Assembly: GCF_000699445.3 (NCBI RefSeq) | Contig: NC_067198.1 | Span: forward strand, 22,331,536 to 22,395,535 | Origin: Schistosoma haematobium | Lineage: Eukaryota > Platyhelminthes > Trematoda > Strigeidida > Schistosomatidae | Length of the DNA: 64,000 nt | Reading direction: 5' to 3' | In this document: one piece after another, positions 1 through 13,194 of the stretch | Numbering within the stretch: the first letter of the stretch is position 1 | Layout of the letters: each line of letters begins with the position of its first letter | Made by a program: the position numbers and the translations under genes | The notes under the pieces: model-generated | The model's database searches: none | What the model was told of the DNA's origin: nothing | What the model saw: the letters and a program-made list of their open reading frames with translations, nothing else

Positions 1-2315
1 TTATGGATGCCTGATTAGCTTGAAGGATGTATTGATCTCTAACTAATATAAGTCACTGAATTCACATCAGGTGACCGAAATGGACGGGTCTTCGAGTTAG
101 ACATAAATATCCTCAGTTCAAAAGGATGTGTAAACCCTTCTGAAGAGACTCAGACCGAGAAAAAAACAAGTGTCAGGTGCTTCTTGGCTTTCATTGGCTT
201 TTTATTTAACGGTTGTTCATTATTATGACTATCTTAAAAGTGAAATTAAATCCACGAATACTTCATTTAAGAACTCCTTTGATTATGTTGTTTACTAGGA
301 ATCATAAGTACAGGTATTTTGTACCTTTAATGCAATAAAGAATGACGATTTATTGCTTAAAGTTTCATGTTCTATGTGTTTAAACTCCGATTCAATATCG
401 TCTACTAATGATAGCGTAAATTACTTCATTTCCAAGATTAGTCTGTATATGACGGTTACAGGTTCTTCGGTTATCTTGGTCTGTTAGTGTGTACGAATAT
501 GTATGGTTTTGTACTAAGTATTTAAAATTCTCTTTCATTTGTTTTTTTGTGTGGGTCTTTTATTAAAAATAACAAATTACCTAAGCAACGAATATCTAAA
601 CATTTTTGATTTCTTGACCTAAAGTTTTCCACATGTAACTCACCTAATGGGTTACATATACCACAAATTTGGTTTGATCACGTAGTGATTTTAAGGTTAC
701 ATCTGTGCTACACCAAATTATGTCAACGCATTATTTTGGCCTTTTCATCGGTCATATTCTCGGGAGTGATTGAGTTGTCCTTCATGTTTTGTAAATGTTT
801 ATGGAATTAATAATGTAAGACTGGTGATTCTACAGACCTAACTAACGAGGAATACACTTCTAACTCTATGTCAACATTTGACAAAGACAAAATGAAAATA
901 GATAAAAAAAACTTGTGTTGACTAGTGTAAAATTATCGAAAATATTGCCTACAGTCATCAAACAAACAAAAAATTTGTTTATAAGTGATGCAACTAGTAT
1001 GAAGGATGAGTACATAAAGAGTAAGAAAAAAATAAACTTGCTTTCATTGATTACACAGTTGAACATCGAATAATTTCAATGAAACAAACTGACTACTAAA
1101 AATTAAAAAGTAGTAGTATTCTAACTCGATAGTTTAAATAATGCTATTCATTTATCTGGTAAACTAGCTTACTAGTTCAATACGAGGAAGAACATAGAGC
1201 ATAAAAACTTCGTAAACTGATGACAGATACGTCTAACCTGAATATAATGACTAATGAAAAGCTCAAAACAATTTTTTAAATGAGAACTCCATTTCAACCA
1301 GTTATATAACAGCCTTTTATAACCCTTGTTATGTATTTATGTAAAATCTAGTTTGAAGTGGCAATTAGAAATTAACGGTCTTTTCTAGGTAAAACCAATG
1401 GCTGGAGAGACGGCAGTGAATTTTCAAATAAGGTTGGTATCTGTTAAATATTCTCAAGCAATATTAATTACTTTCACTAGTCTAAATTGCTATGATTAAA
1501 TCAATTCAAGTCTCGTTTTTTTTTGTAAAAATTAGCCCGAAATGATACATATATATAGGTAACAGATGTCTACAAAATGTAGTGTTTTAACTGAGGTAAC
1601 AATATTCATTGTTGAAACCCATTAACCGGTACTTGATATGCATCAGCTATATCTGATTACGTCAAATATCGCACACCAATAGATAGTATTGTGAATAAAA
1701 AGAGGGGAAGAAAATATCACAATTAGTTGTTATGACTTGATACCCAGTGCCTCATATACATGTAAGTGAATAATGATGGTCGATACTTACGATTACCAAT
1801 TATATGAAAAGTATGCATGTTGACATTTTTAGAACCTATTCACTTATGCTTCACTTAAGGTCAAAACTCGCTCTTTGAATTATTTACAACGGGTTAAAAA
1901 TAGATTCATGCATTTTATTGTTAGACAGACAGAATGGTAAAACTCTTCTTTTGGAAAGCTGGTCGCAAGAAACGCGAAAGCAGGAAAATAAACTATATCA
2001 TTTTACTTTTCTCGTGACAGACACCCATCATTGAAATTTTTTCAAATGTTTACCTCACATAGAGGTGTTTTTTGTGATTCGTGCATTCTGACTAATTGAT
2101 TTGATAATATTGTATTTGACGCGAGGTATAAAGATCATGAGTTCGTCTCCATATGAAGTAGTAGGTGTGTACAACTAAATATTAGATTATGACAAAGTTG
2201 TATGCTGACGTATATCAGGAACTTTATTTGTAATATGTGTTTGAATACGCGTATTAAAAATATCAACACTATAGTAAGAAGAATGAGTGTGCAGATTCAG
2301 TTATAATGTTAAGCT
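1..2315. other. AT-rich DNA, nothing recognised
   Basis: Stops are frequent in all six frames. No gene, repeat copy or RNA was recognised. Confidence 0.6.
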
Positions 2316-2755
2316 CATGTAACTTATTCTAGCTTCTGGGCAGGTCAATTTGTCCACTCTTCTTGAGTCATATTTTGACCTTGTTAGTTATTCGCTTATC
2401 AACCTTGACTGCTTTTATGTAAGCGTACATATGTGCCCTTTTTATCCTATTCATCACATGTCTGTAACTTATTTCTGTTTGACTTTAAATATTGAATAAC
2501 GCTTAGTTAAATGGAGTTGGCTCACACGTCTTCTCCACTGCACGTCATTTCGTTTCCCTCTCTCTTCTGATCTTTTGTCCGAATCAAGGAAATATACGTA
2601 TTCGAAATTCATTCTCGTATTTGACTTATTTAATTTCGTTATTCCCTAACGCGATTTAAGTCAACAATTTTGTACGAGAATTGACGATTTATCTATTTCA
2701 ATAACAATCAATCATACGATCTAACTGTAGTCAGATATTGGGCTACTAAAAGTGA
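2316..2755 (+). repeat. LTR-like dispersed repeat, family 2
   Basis: About 440 bp shared with 8545-8975. Common blocks include GTAACTTATTCTAGCTTCTG, TTATTCGCTTATCAACCTTGA, TTTTATGTAAGCGTA and ATACGATCT-CTG-AGTCAGATAT. Length, a TATA-like block and absence of a coding frame suggest an LTR, but neither ends nor target duplications could be fixed. Confidence 0.55.
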
Positions 2756-5599
2756 ACGCAATTATTGAACTGTGCAATTTCACTCCAACAGTATACGTCC
2801 AACATTCCCAAACCAGAGTTCAACTAGTAAGGAAAACATACAAGACTGTGAAAAAGAATATTTATTATAGAAAAATAGTATTCTTCCTAAACAGACCCTT
2901 TTCTCAATGAATAATAATTATATTTAACTAATTATAACGTAAAACAAACCATTTTATTAAACAAATCTCTAACTTAAATAAAATAAAGAACGAACTATTT
3001 AGAATATGGTAAAATACTAAAATAAACCATAACAGAATTTCTAGAAATACGACCGAATGTTAACATAGAGATGACAGAATTGAATTAATCGATAATCTTA
3101 TTATTATTAATTCGTCTTATCAGTTTACAAACTGGGAAAAGTAGATGTCCCCTTAGAGTAAAAGTTAATCTTATCTGTTTCTGGGAAAATGTATTTTGAA
3201 ATCTATTGGTTACAGACAAAGTAACTGTGCTTCTTAATCAGCTTATTATATTTCACTTTTACATATATATTCAAGATTGTGAGTAAAGGGTTCATTTAAA
3301 AGATAATCATCTCCGTGATCAACTTCATTTGAATAAGTCAAACAAAGTTTTGAGGCTTTATTTTAGAAAGGACCAACATAGTTGTAAATAGCGTGCTCAT
3401 AAACTAAAGTTCAATTGAAATAGAGGCGCTCACCCCCAGATTTAAATTCCATATTTAGAAAAAAAGTCAGAGAATCGACACCGAGACCCAATTCGAGTAT
3501 TTTTATCAACAATTGTCTAAATGATTAGTTTAAAACCAGTGAAAATTTATTATATTCAATGATTGGCATTTTATTATAGCCATTTTAACTTGCTCCTTTT
3601 TGATGGCAGTCTCAGACATCACAAGTAACTAATAACCTAATGGTCATCGAAATCCACAGAATATTATTCAATAACAGTGTTATGATGTTGAATATCCTCA
3701 CCTTCATTCTCTCTTGTTTTAATTCTCTTTTGTATTTTTAATTATGCTACTTAGTAATATTCAGTAACTTATGTCACCGTTAATCATTTTTAAACGTATA
3801 GCTCATTTGAACACTTCGCTATCATGTGATAAATTTATATACATGAATTTGTAACATTTGAACCTTTCGTCACTGCAGTAATATCCGCTTGACATTTTAA
3901 AACATATTATCATTTCCTGTATGTGCACTAAACATTTATTTATTGATAACAGATTTCACGTTTCGTGTGGTTAGTTCTCGTCTCGGATGTTGACTGATAT
4001 TTTTGGATTAAAAGAGCTACTGGGTGTCACTTAGTCTATCGAAGCAATTCTTCTTTGATCATACTTTGATGTCTCAGATAACCAATGAATATATATTTAT
4101 TCTCCAACCATCCATTTTGATCTTTTATTACGACCTTCAGTCTTCACTGTCTACTTGACTTACCTCCAAATGTTCTGCTAACGTCGTACTTTCGCTGCAC
4201 CAGAACTCTACACTCTGTCCGACAATTAGTTTTATTTCGACACCGCGTTCCGTTACACAATACCCACAATATCCTTGCGAGTATAACCTACTACAACAGC
4301 ACCATATTTTAGACAAATCTCGAGTTTTGATTTAGAAATCTCACGCATCATTCAATCATCTAATCTGAATCATTAAACTAACTTAGCGGTTAAAAACATG
4401 CTGAATAGAAGTAAAAAACTAAGCAGTACTTCTAGCATATGTATTTTCAACACTATCTATACGTACTTTAGATAAAATAATTGTATTCATATCGAAAATT
4501 ATACAATAAACTGATCAAAAACTTGTAAAAATTAATTGATAGTAGTATATTCCACCAAATCAGAACAGTGAACTACATGACATAGTTTTTTTGTTAACAA
4601 TCTTTCAATAAGCAGATAGATTGCCATGAGTATGAAAATATATGACTACAAAATGATTAGTTAATTCACTTGTAATAAACTGTTAAGAAGTAATATCAGA
4701 TACTAAATTTGTTACTGTACAAACTGCTCAACGGAAAAATTAACCAATAGAAATGTTTATTATCCATTTGGAAAACAAAAAAATGTTATAACCATTAATG
4801 TGAGGAATATATTACTTCAAGCAGTATTATTAGAATTTATGAAGGTGGTATAATATTGTTATGACTGGTGGTCGACTGTTATGGCTGCATCGCCAATTGT
4901 TATATCTGACTGTCATTAATTATTATGTCGGAATCGCTCATCGCTTATATTTTTAAAACGAGGAACCGCTGAAATTCCGACGACCCGAAAGTAAGGACAT
5001 AAAGACTGGTACAAGTGGAGATTTATTAATCCCAAAAACACGACGACGACCCTAGTCAAAAATACACTCATATATTGATTCGTAGAAACATTTTGATTAA
5101 TAATTAGGATGAAATCACATATATGAAAAATACTCTGAGTTATAACAAATTACACGCTGTATGTCATGCTAAGCATAGTTCATGTTAATTTAATGCAAGA
5201 ATTTTGTGTTTTCAACAAACATCATAAAGTTGACAATTGTTGTACGGCGGTTATGATTCCCCACCTCCGACTGAGAAATTTTAGGGTGTAGTGAAAATTT
5301 TTTTGAAATAGGTGGTTGGTGAACATTCTTTTGAAAGTGTATGCTCATGTGATAATGAACAAACATTTTGTCGCCTGTAATAATTTGTTAATTGTCTATG
5401 AACTGTGCATCTTTTTAATGTGATTAATCCTAATCCAAATCCAAATAGTATAAAGTGCTTTGATTAGATGTGAGAGTTTACATTTTTACACTTGAATTTT
5501 ATTCCGAATAAACAATTCTGTCTGACTATTTCCATTCAAGTTTTAAAAAAAATTTTAAGCTCTTAAAAAAAAGACACCACTTCTACTCGACTGCCCTCT
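2756..5599. other. AT-rich DNA with one mixed-composition stretch
   Basis: Mostly plain AT-rich sequence. From about 3940 to 4330 and 4860 to 5050 the composition is less biased, which may mark old LTR or repeat remnants, but no partner copy exists in the window. Confidence 0.45.
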
Positions 5600-5700
5600 T
5601 AAACTCCTGTCTGTGATTGTTACAATTGATCAGTCTCATGTTGGTATATATGTATCCTGTACGGATTGCGTCGATATAGCCTTAAGTCACAAGCTTTTTA
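5600..5700 (+). mobile_element. Sm-alpha-like retroposon head fragment
   Basis: ATTGATCAGTCTCATGTTGG, TATCCTGTACGGATTGCGTC and CCTTAAGTCACAAGC are shared with the other Sm-alpha-like copies. The ribozyme part is absent. Confidence 0.55.
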
Positions 5701-6225
5701 ATATGTATATCATGAAAAGATAATTTGGGAAAAATTGATAACCGTTTTTACTAGTTGATAATAATGATTACTGAACTTTAAAAGTGACAAAATGTTTAAT
5801 GCACATGTAATAAACTAATTTTCATTGTAGTATTTTCGAGTTTTATCTTATGCTAATCGTCATGTGAGTGTAAACGTATGAATAAATCATCGTGATAAAA
5901 TAATGAATAAGGTATGTAATAATCAGGCTAAACGTCAAGGGTTAGTGAATGAATAAACTTTTATGCTTTCCTAAATTAATTTCTAAGAAAGAGGCAAAGA
6001 AGATTTATGATTGGATGATTTTATCAAAAGTTATTCTTAATACAAAAGAGTTGTTTAGTTTGGCTATGAAAAGGGTATCATAAATGAACGTAAGATTGTA
6101 ACTGTATTATTTTGCAAATCCATTAAAAATAAAAATTGTTTCAAACTATACATTGTTCATTCTGTGTAGTTTAGCAGTTTATAATTTAGTAATTCAATTC
6201 AGTTATTGTGTTTGGTAAGTGGCAA
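5701..6225. other. AT-rich DNA, nothing recognised
   Basis: Separates the Sm-alpha fragment and the RTE copy. Confidence 0.5.
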
Positions 6226-6905
6226 GGGAAAAGCAAGATTCTCCGATACAGCACAGAATGCACCAATCCAATCACAATTGACGGAGAAGATTTGGAAGAT
6301 GTAAAAACCTTTACGTATTTGGGCAGCATCATTGATGAATGCGGTGGATCTGATGCAGATGTGAAGGCGCGGATCGGCAAAGCAAGAGCAGCATATTTAC
6401 AACTGAAGAACATCTGGAACTCAAAGCAACTGTCAACCAACACCAACGTCAGGATTTTCAATACAAATGTCAAGACAATTCTACTGTATGGGGCAGAAAC
6501 CTGGAGAACTACGAAAGCCACCATCCAGAAGATACAGGTGTTTATTAACAGTTGTCTACGCAAAATACTTCGGATCCGTTGGCCGGACACTATTAACAAC
6601 AACCAACTGTGGGAAAGAACAAACCAGATCCCAGCGGAGGAAGAAATCAGGAAGAAGTGCTGGAAGTGGATAGGACACACATTGAGGAAAGTATCCAACT
6701 GCATCACAAGACAAACCCTCACATGGAATCCTCAAGGCCAAAGGAAAAGAGGAAGACCAAAGAACACATTACGCCGGGAAATAGAAATAAACATGAGGAA
6801 AATGAACAAGAATTGGATGGAACTAAAAAGGAGGTCCAGGACAGAGTGGGTTGGAGAATGCTGGTCGGCGGCCTATGCTCCATTAGGAGTAACAGGCGTA
6901 AGTAA
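6226..6905 (+). mobile_element. RTE (SR2-like) non-LTR retrotransposon, 5'-truncated 3' end
   Basis: Encodes the C-terminal end of an RTE-type reverse transcriptase: [11 protein letters not shown], then [54 protein letters not shown] and [13 protein letters not shown]. The catalytic part is missing. Near 6820 the frame slips by one base, so the natural ending ([17 protein letters not shown]) continues in another frame; this copy is dead. The 3' end shows the short GTAAGTAA tail typical of these elements. It lies 3' of the kinase gene and is a common schistosome family. Confidence 0.88.
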
Positions 6906-7357
6906 ATGCGCGGTAGGTTTTTGTTTTCACATCATGTCAATAGTAAATGTTTTGTAAGTATGCAGTTTGACCAGAACATTATCTTAATTTTTTGATGTCA
7001 TTTGTAAATGACATCGTATACGTTATTTATTAATAAAGTCTGGAATTACGTTTTTTTTTAAATCATCAGTTTTATTTGTTAAACATATTAGAAGCACAAT
7101 AACAAATTCGATGTACATATTCGTAGTAATTGAATATGTTCATATTAAACCTGAAATAGCTTAACGTTACAAAAGTAACCATTTCTGACAAGTAATTGAC
7201 ATATTGATTGGATTAAGTGCAAATTTACAGTACTACATTTGACATGATAAATTTTTATGTCAGTTATACTGTTAAATGCGAATAAGTTCAACTGTATCAA
7301 TTGACATTTAGCAAAGTTTTAATTTCAATGTAATAAATAGAAGACTATATTTGTCTA
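6906..7357. other. AT-rich DNA, nothing recognised
   Basis: Spacer between the RTE tail and the SINE. Confidence 0.5.
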
Positions 7358-7560
7358 GTTGATGTTAGACATTAACACCATTAGATGTCAACTCAGTGGT
7401 CTAGTTGGTTAAGCGCCTGGCGCGAGGCTGGTAGGTCATGGGTCCGAGTCTCGCGGGGTGCGCACTGCCAAAGAGTCCCATAGTAGGATGGAACGGCTGT
7501 TCAGTGCTCCCAGGTTCTCCATGGTGGTCTAGCTTCAATAGGCTCATGATTTTAATCAAA
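7358..7560 (+). mobile_element. tRNA-like SINE with hammerhead motif
   Basis: tRNA-like head (CAGTGGTCTAGTTGGTTAAG as box A and GGGTCCGAGTCTC as box B), then the ribozyme region GTCCCATAGTAGGATGGAAC and the tail CCATGGTGGTCTAGCTTCAA. The hammerhead core is damaged: the first core element reads CCAAAGA and GAAA has become GGAA. Confidence 0.75.
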
Positions 7561-8274
7561 AATATAGAAAACATTGAAACATCCTTATTAAATTTTGTAT
7601 GTACTATTGTTAGACAATCCCATGTTCATTAGATGATATAAACATTTGAAAAATCATTAATAGTATTACTTATATGTGAGCGATAATCACATTATCATTA
7701 TTAATTTCAAATGATTATACAGCTTAATCACTATGGCTTGATTATAATTCATCAGTGTTATTTCATTTGACCTTTCTCATAGACATAATGTTGTTGTACC
7801 AGTGAACTAATCTTAGCACATAATTTCCAACTTCTAATACAATAAATCAACGTTAATAATAACTTAAGCTTACTAATATTTCAGTAAACACTTAAACGTC
7901 AGTAATGACTGAATTGTTTTACGTAGAAAATGATTAGTTCATTTAATTCACAGTTAACATAATGCCAAGATAATAGATATTGGCTATCTAAGAATACTAA
8001 TATAAATGAGCCTTGACACAGATAATAAATATTTGGTTACTATAAGGCTGAAAGTTGTCTTAAACTTTCGTGTTTGAAGAACACACAGTGAATTTCTAAC
8101 CGAAATAATACGAAACGTATCAGATGAAACTGTTAAACTACTTCAGTGAGAATTTATGTTAAACTTAATGATGGCGGAACTGTCGTATACAAAAAACGGA
8201 GAAGGTATATGGAATGAGATTAACAAAAAAAAATTTTGGTACAATTTGTAACGAATTGAAAAAAAAGAAAGAAT
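7561..8274. other. AT-rich DNA, nothing recognised
   Basis: Spacer between the SINE and the GC-richer stretch. Confidence 0.5.
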
Positions 8275-8513
8275 TTAAATCAAATTGTGCGTGACCCTAA
8301 AAAGACCTTCACTCGGTCTCTTAACATCTTCGATTGTCCCGAACAACGGCGTCACTATTATTTCGTTATCGCGCCGCAAATGGGACAATGGAATCCATGG
8401 AATTGTAGTTGTAGGTCCCAGACACAAAATGAATGAAACGTTGCATTGCAGCAAAAAATTCAAATTGATCCTATTAGTGGTCTCACCTGGCGGCTGAGCA
8501 TTATTTCATATGT
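8275..8513. other. GC-richer stretch next to the family-2 repeat
   Basis: Composition is unlike the AT-rich neighbours and both strands stay open for about 60-70 codons. It may be the 3' internal remnant of an LTR element whose LTR follows at about 8514. No protein domain was recognised. Confidence 0.25.
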
Positions 8514-8544
8514 TGTAGTGTCGGTTGATATATCGAATCCACGT

Positions 8545-8975
8545 AACTTATTCTAGCTTCTGGACAGATCAGTTTATCCATTCTTCTTGAGTCACATTTT
8601 GACCATTTTAATTATTCGCTTATCAACCTTGACCGTTTTTATGTAAGCGTATGTGTGTGCATTTCTTGTCTTACTCATCACATGTTTGTAACTTATTTTT
8701 TTCTGACTATAAGTATCGATTCACGCTTGGTTAATTCGAGCTGACTCACACGCCTCCACTGCGCATCATTTTATCTCATCCCTCTGATTGTCTGTCCGGG
8801 TCAATGAGTGTACAAAATATACATATTCAAAAATCCATTCTCGTACTTATTTAATTCCATCATTCACCAACGAGATTTAAGCTGATGATTGTATACGAGG
8901 ATTGGCAACATGTATATTTCAACGACAATCACTCGTACGATCTGTCTGGAGTCAGATATTTGAGGGCCACTAAAA
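8545..8975 (+). repeat. LTR-like dispersed repeat, family 2, second copy
   Basis: Second copy of the 2.3-kb repeat. A possible left end, TGTAGTGTCGG (about 8514), follows a GC-richer stretch, which would fit an LTR after its internal region. CTATAAGTATCG could be the TATA box. The right end lies near GGGCCACTAAAA. Confidence 0.5.
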
Positions 8976-11589
8976 TGTCACACAGTCTGTTTCAAATTCC
9001 ACGTACGTTAACCTGCGCATCCAAGAATTGTTGTCATACCTCAGGAAATTGCACTTATGATTGTGATGCACATTCCCACGAACAACAGTCCGACAACCTT
9101 CAATAAACCTACAATAGATGAATGCTCATAGCAGTCCTTCATGAATATAATAACATTATTCAAATTACTTCCTTCGTACAACCGACTGTAGGGATCCGCT
9201 AGATGTTTTAAAGCCGTTTCCCAAACATACTAATTTAATATACGGCTTCTGGTCCTTATGAAGATGAGAATAGCATACTGCATAATCGCAGTACGTCGCC
9301 CTTTCATAAGTTCTGATGGCTCTTTTTAACGCTTCAAGTGATTAGAACGTTACCAGATGCAATGTACTCAAGAATGTGTTATCCATGTCCGTGACAACAC
9401 GAGAAACGATACACCTTGTACTTTGTACGTTACTAAGGTCCATAATTTGAAGGAAAGATGCTCAGTCGGCAAGTACTTACATTTTATATTAATTTTAAGA
9501 AATAACTAACCAATTGTTACCAATTTAAAACTAACCATTTAATTGAACGAAACAGAAATTAATCAGAAAAAAAAATCCTAAAATCACCGTATGTTCAATA
9601 TTCTGCTGTAATGTGGATAATATCAGACTAGGTGGCTAGGACAGATAGTCTAAGTAGGATGTATAGTACGGCCTTTTCTATTGAGAGCAGTAGGATTAAG
9701 CATTATATACAATGATTCAGCTACTCTCCTTTCTTTGTAATTGGGAAAACCTTTTTTGTACCATTTTGTTTATAAAGTCAAGAACATAAAACAATTGTCA
9801 AGTTCTAAAGAGTTCAATTCAAAATGAACATTCATTCTGAAGTGAATAGTTTTTCTTTTAATGATATACTTTATGGGAAATATTGATTTAATATTGACTA
9901 ATTTTTCCTAAGAGAAATGTGAATCTATAACACATAATATTATATATTTTAACTATGTTACTATAAATGAAAGTAAGGCATAACTTTTACATAATGATTT
10001 ATGAGTTTAGTTGTCAATGTGTTCTAGTGAATTCTTCAATCTATATGTATATATGGAATAATACTAGCCCAGAAACAGAAAATTCTTATTTGATTGATGT
10101 AACTAATCACGTGTAAAAGTCAAGGTTGTTTTATCTATTGTCATTTAGTATATTCTCTTATATAAATGTAAATAACATTTGGGATAAGCTTTCTTTTTTA
10201 TTGATAAAGACAATTTGAACAAACAATATTAATCATTAGTTGACCATTATTATTTTCAAAGGTTTACTTGTAAATACAATTCGTTCAATAAATATAGATT
10301 CCAGTTCTTGTTTTATTGATCAATTTTGATTAAAATTAGTTTAAGCGATTCTAAGGTGGATCTATCAGTAGTCAAATAGTATATAACATAAAATATTTTC
10401 CGCTTCATTTAAAAAGTACTATTCCATGGAATAGTTTCAACAAATGTTTATATTAATAATTAGCATTATGTTTTGAAACAAAATGTTAGATAAAATACGT
10501 ATAATCAGATAAATGTAATTACCACGCATAGAATCCAAACATAATATAGAATTCGATTAGTAGTAAGTACTAGACAAGCAAGAGATCGACAAATGCTCAA
10601 TGATCAATTAATGTGAGAATAGTTTAGCAGTAACATTTCAGACTATGTAACTGGATAACTCGGATTCAAATACGCCATAGAACATCAGTTTCTACAAGAT
10701 TGTAGGCACATCCTGCTAACGAGTGTCAACAAGCACGAAACCTAGTTCAGAGCATCCTGACAACTACCTTCAACCATCTAATATTCACATATATATAACA
10801 AAATAAAGTGATTCAGTAATTTGACTAAGGATGTGTTGTTTATGAAAATTCTGTCAATTTGTGAAAACATATAGTGCTAAAATTCAGTTTATATATAAAT
10901 GATATCAGATTGAAAATTAATGACCACGAAATTTAAGTCTTTTCTGAATATGTACGTATGATTGGAAGGCTTAAAGAGAATATACGTGTTGGTGAACACT
11001 TTCCTAAATGGCTAAGCAAGAATATAATTAAGATAGTAGAAAGCTCAATCTAATTATATTCAGGTAAAAAAAAGACCATAAGTTAGTCATTTTCAATAAA
11101 CTGCCCTGGTGGTAGTAATCTGCCAAAAAATGATCAGATTCCGAATACTTCGAATGAGAGAATAAATGGTTGAATAAATAATAAAAACAACAGGAGCTCT
11201 GCAAATAAGAGAAGGCAATTAGACTTTTCCCACTTTCATCAGTAGATAATCATCTCGATGGTACATATACCCTTTGTATTTTTATAAATTTTGAGAACTT
11301 ATATTTATATTTGAAACGATTATAACCTAATGTCGAATATTTGATTTGCTTATTAATTACAATATTACTTATTTTATTCAGATATTTTGGTTCTACTAGG
11401 GGTAATAACTATTTCGATTAACGATAAAATAACTTCAGATAAGAACTGAATTATCATAGCATTTACAATATGGAAATTTTTTGGAATTTCCAAAGTGACT
11501 ATAATAAGAAACACTGAATATAATAATTTAAAATAATGGTATGTAATTTTAAAAACAAATGAAATGTATACAGTTTATTGGAATTATTC
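8976..11589. other. AT-rich DNA with an unassigned GC-richer patch
   Basis: 9000-9470 is less AT-rich. On the minus strand around 9340-9200 it reads LKRAIRTYERATYCDYAVCY and on to SHLHKDQKPY, an open but unrecognised peptide that may be an old element's coding sequence. The decayed retroposon at 10625-10790 lies inside. The rest shows nothing. Confidence 0.4.
10625..10790 (+). mobile_element. Old hammerhead-bearing retroposon relic
   Basis: tRNA-like piece (GTAACTGGATAACTCGGATTC) followed by CATCCTGCTAACGAG, stem II GTGT/GCAC with loop CAACAA, and CGAAAC. The first core element reads CTAACGA instead of CTGANGA and stem III does not pair, so it is a decayed hammerhead. Its sequence differs from both main families. 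Confidence 0.4.
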
Positions 11590-11594
11590 AGTAG

Positions 11595-12073
11595 TGTTAT
11601 GTCCCGACAAGAATAATGAATGGTAACTTTGGGGATCCATTTATGGATCAATACTAAACGTATATTTCTATTGTATAATTATTAAGTAACTAAACTATGC
11701 ATATTCATATTCCTCTTATTATAAGCTTTATTTTGATCCATTAACTATTATTATACGTTCACAATTCTTGAGTTATACACAGTATATTAATTACTACCTC
11801 CCTCATTCACAGCTACATCTGGCTAATTCTTGTACAAATGTTGTTTCATATTTTATGGTACGTTGTGGTCTGTTTAATTGGTATATAAACTCAGTATGTT
11901 TGAAATATAATGATTCCTATCGTAGAGGCTCGGATTGGTGCTCTGGACTTAACTGGCTGGGCTAGGCAGGAAGCAGGACCAATCAGGACTCTAGGCTGCT
12001 CGCACGTGTTTTACGCGTCATTGGTCTGATCGATAAGTCACTGCACTCTAATCGGCGGTCACAAGTTATAACA
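11595..12073 (+). mobile_element. Solo LTR, family 1
   Basis: A 479-bp element with ends TGTTAT...ATAACA and a perfect 5-bp target duplication AGTAG (11590-11594 and 12074-12078). Its inner part (GGTCTGTTTAATTGGTATATAAAC) has a TATA-like promoter. It matches the inverted copy at 13195-13698 over its whole length. No internal region flanks it, so it is a solo LTR left by LTR-LTR recombination. The LTR differs from that of the Gypsy element at 54 kb, so it belongs to another family. Confidence 0.88.
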
Positions 12074-12104
12074 AGTAGTTTCGATAATTAGGTGAATTAA
12101 CACT

Positions 12105-12240
12105 CATACGATTTTGAGATAGTGGAGAACACTTCACTTTTACTTGAAGTTTATGCTGATGATGTTATTCAGAAGAACGATGAAAAGTGCATGATCAAAC
12201 CATCCAGCTCACAGAACAAAATTCCACCAAAAAGGGAAAT
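12105..12240 (+). repeat. Dispersed repeat Y, copy 1
   Basis: Shares GAACACTTCAC, GAAGTTTATGCTGATGATG, TTCAGAAGAACGATGAAA and AACCATCCAGCTCACAGAAC with 61490-61620. It begins about 30 bases after the solo LTR at 11.6 kb. Confidence 0.55.
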
Positions 12241-12499
12241 TAACAGTTTATTCATTTTGTATACCTAATTATATTTAAAGCTATTTATTGAACTGAATAT
12301 TTTTTCTCAGTTCTTTCAATCGACTTTAATTAAATTATTAAAATCAAAATGAATTAAATTATGGGAACTTCATTAGAACGAATTCTGTGAGTGAGATGAA
12401 ATATAATAACAAGCATTTAAATTGATGGAAATGTGATCTTTTTAAAAACAGAATGTAATGACTTTGAAGCGTCTTTTGTAAAGAACTACGGTAACTACT

Positions 12500-12670
12500 C
12501 AGTCAGTCAGCTACAACGTAGGACCAGGCACATATGTGCATCGGTCCAAGTTGCCATACCTCATTAACACAACAAGATAAACACCGGATTCATAGAAGTA
12601 GTTAATTCACTGGTGGTAATATATAAAAGAAAGATTGCATATAAGGACATAGTACAGGAAGAAAGAATTA
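12500..12670 (-). mobile_element. 3' tail of the same non-LTR family
   Basis: Contains the block GGCACATATGTGCATCGGTCC and AAGTTGCCATACCTCATTA, which also occurs at about 27370, 58740 and 59885. Only the untranslated end is present. Confidence 0.6.
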
Positions 12671-13189
12671 GTTCGTAGAAAGAAAGATATGAAGCGATTT
12701 TACTGGGTGAGATTTCATCAATGTTATAAACTGAAATTTACATATATACATAATGTATTATGAGACCATAGTGTTAAATGACATTTTACAAACACACACA
12801 CACACATCCTCTTTCGTATGTACATCTACACATATACGAACAACATTGTAAAACATTTTTTTAAAAATTATTCATAAGATGTACAAATTTGCACTTTATT
12901 ATATTGATTATGTTCACTTGTGAGTGTTAACAAGTTGTCAATCAAATAACTTTATTATTTCATTTATCCAGAATTAGTACATTCACTTATCATATAAATA
13001 TTTGATAGAGAAATATAGATAAATTTAAAACATAAGTATTTCATTTCATTTATGCTAATCATAAATTTCCCTATTTCAAAGTCACTTGTTATATCAGATG
13101 AAAGAAAGAAAAGAAATCATTGTAATCATACTACTTTTCTTAAATCTATTTCATGAAATACATTTTAGATTGATTGATTTAATGAACAT
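12671..13189. other. AT-rich DNA with a short (CA)n
   Basis: A CA tract lies at 12792-12807; nothing else was recognised. Confidence 0.5.
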
Positions 13190-13194
13190 ATAAG

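Noticed and set aside
7381..7460. Possible tRNA gene at the SINE head
   Set aside because: Box A and box B are present, but the sequence does not fold into a full cloverleaf with an acceptor stem and is repeated across many SINE copies.
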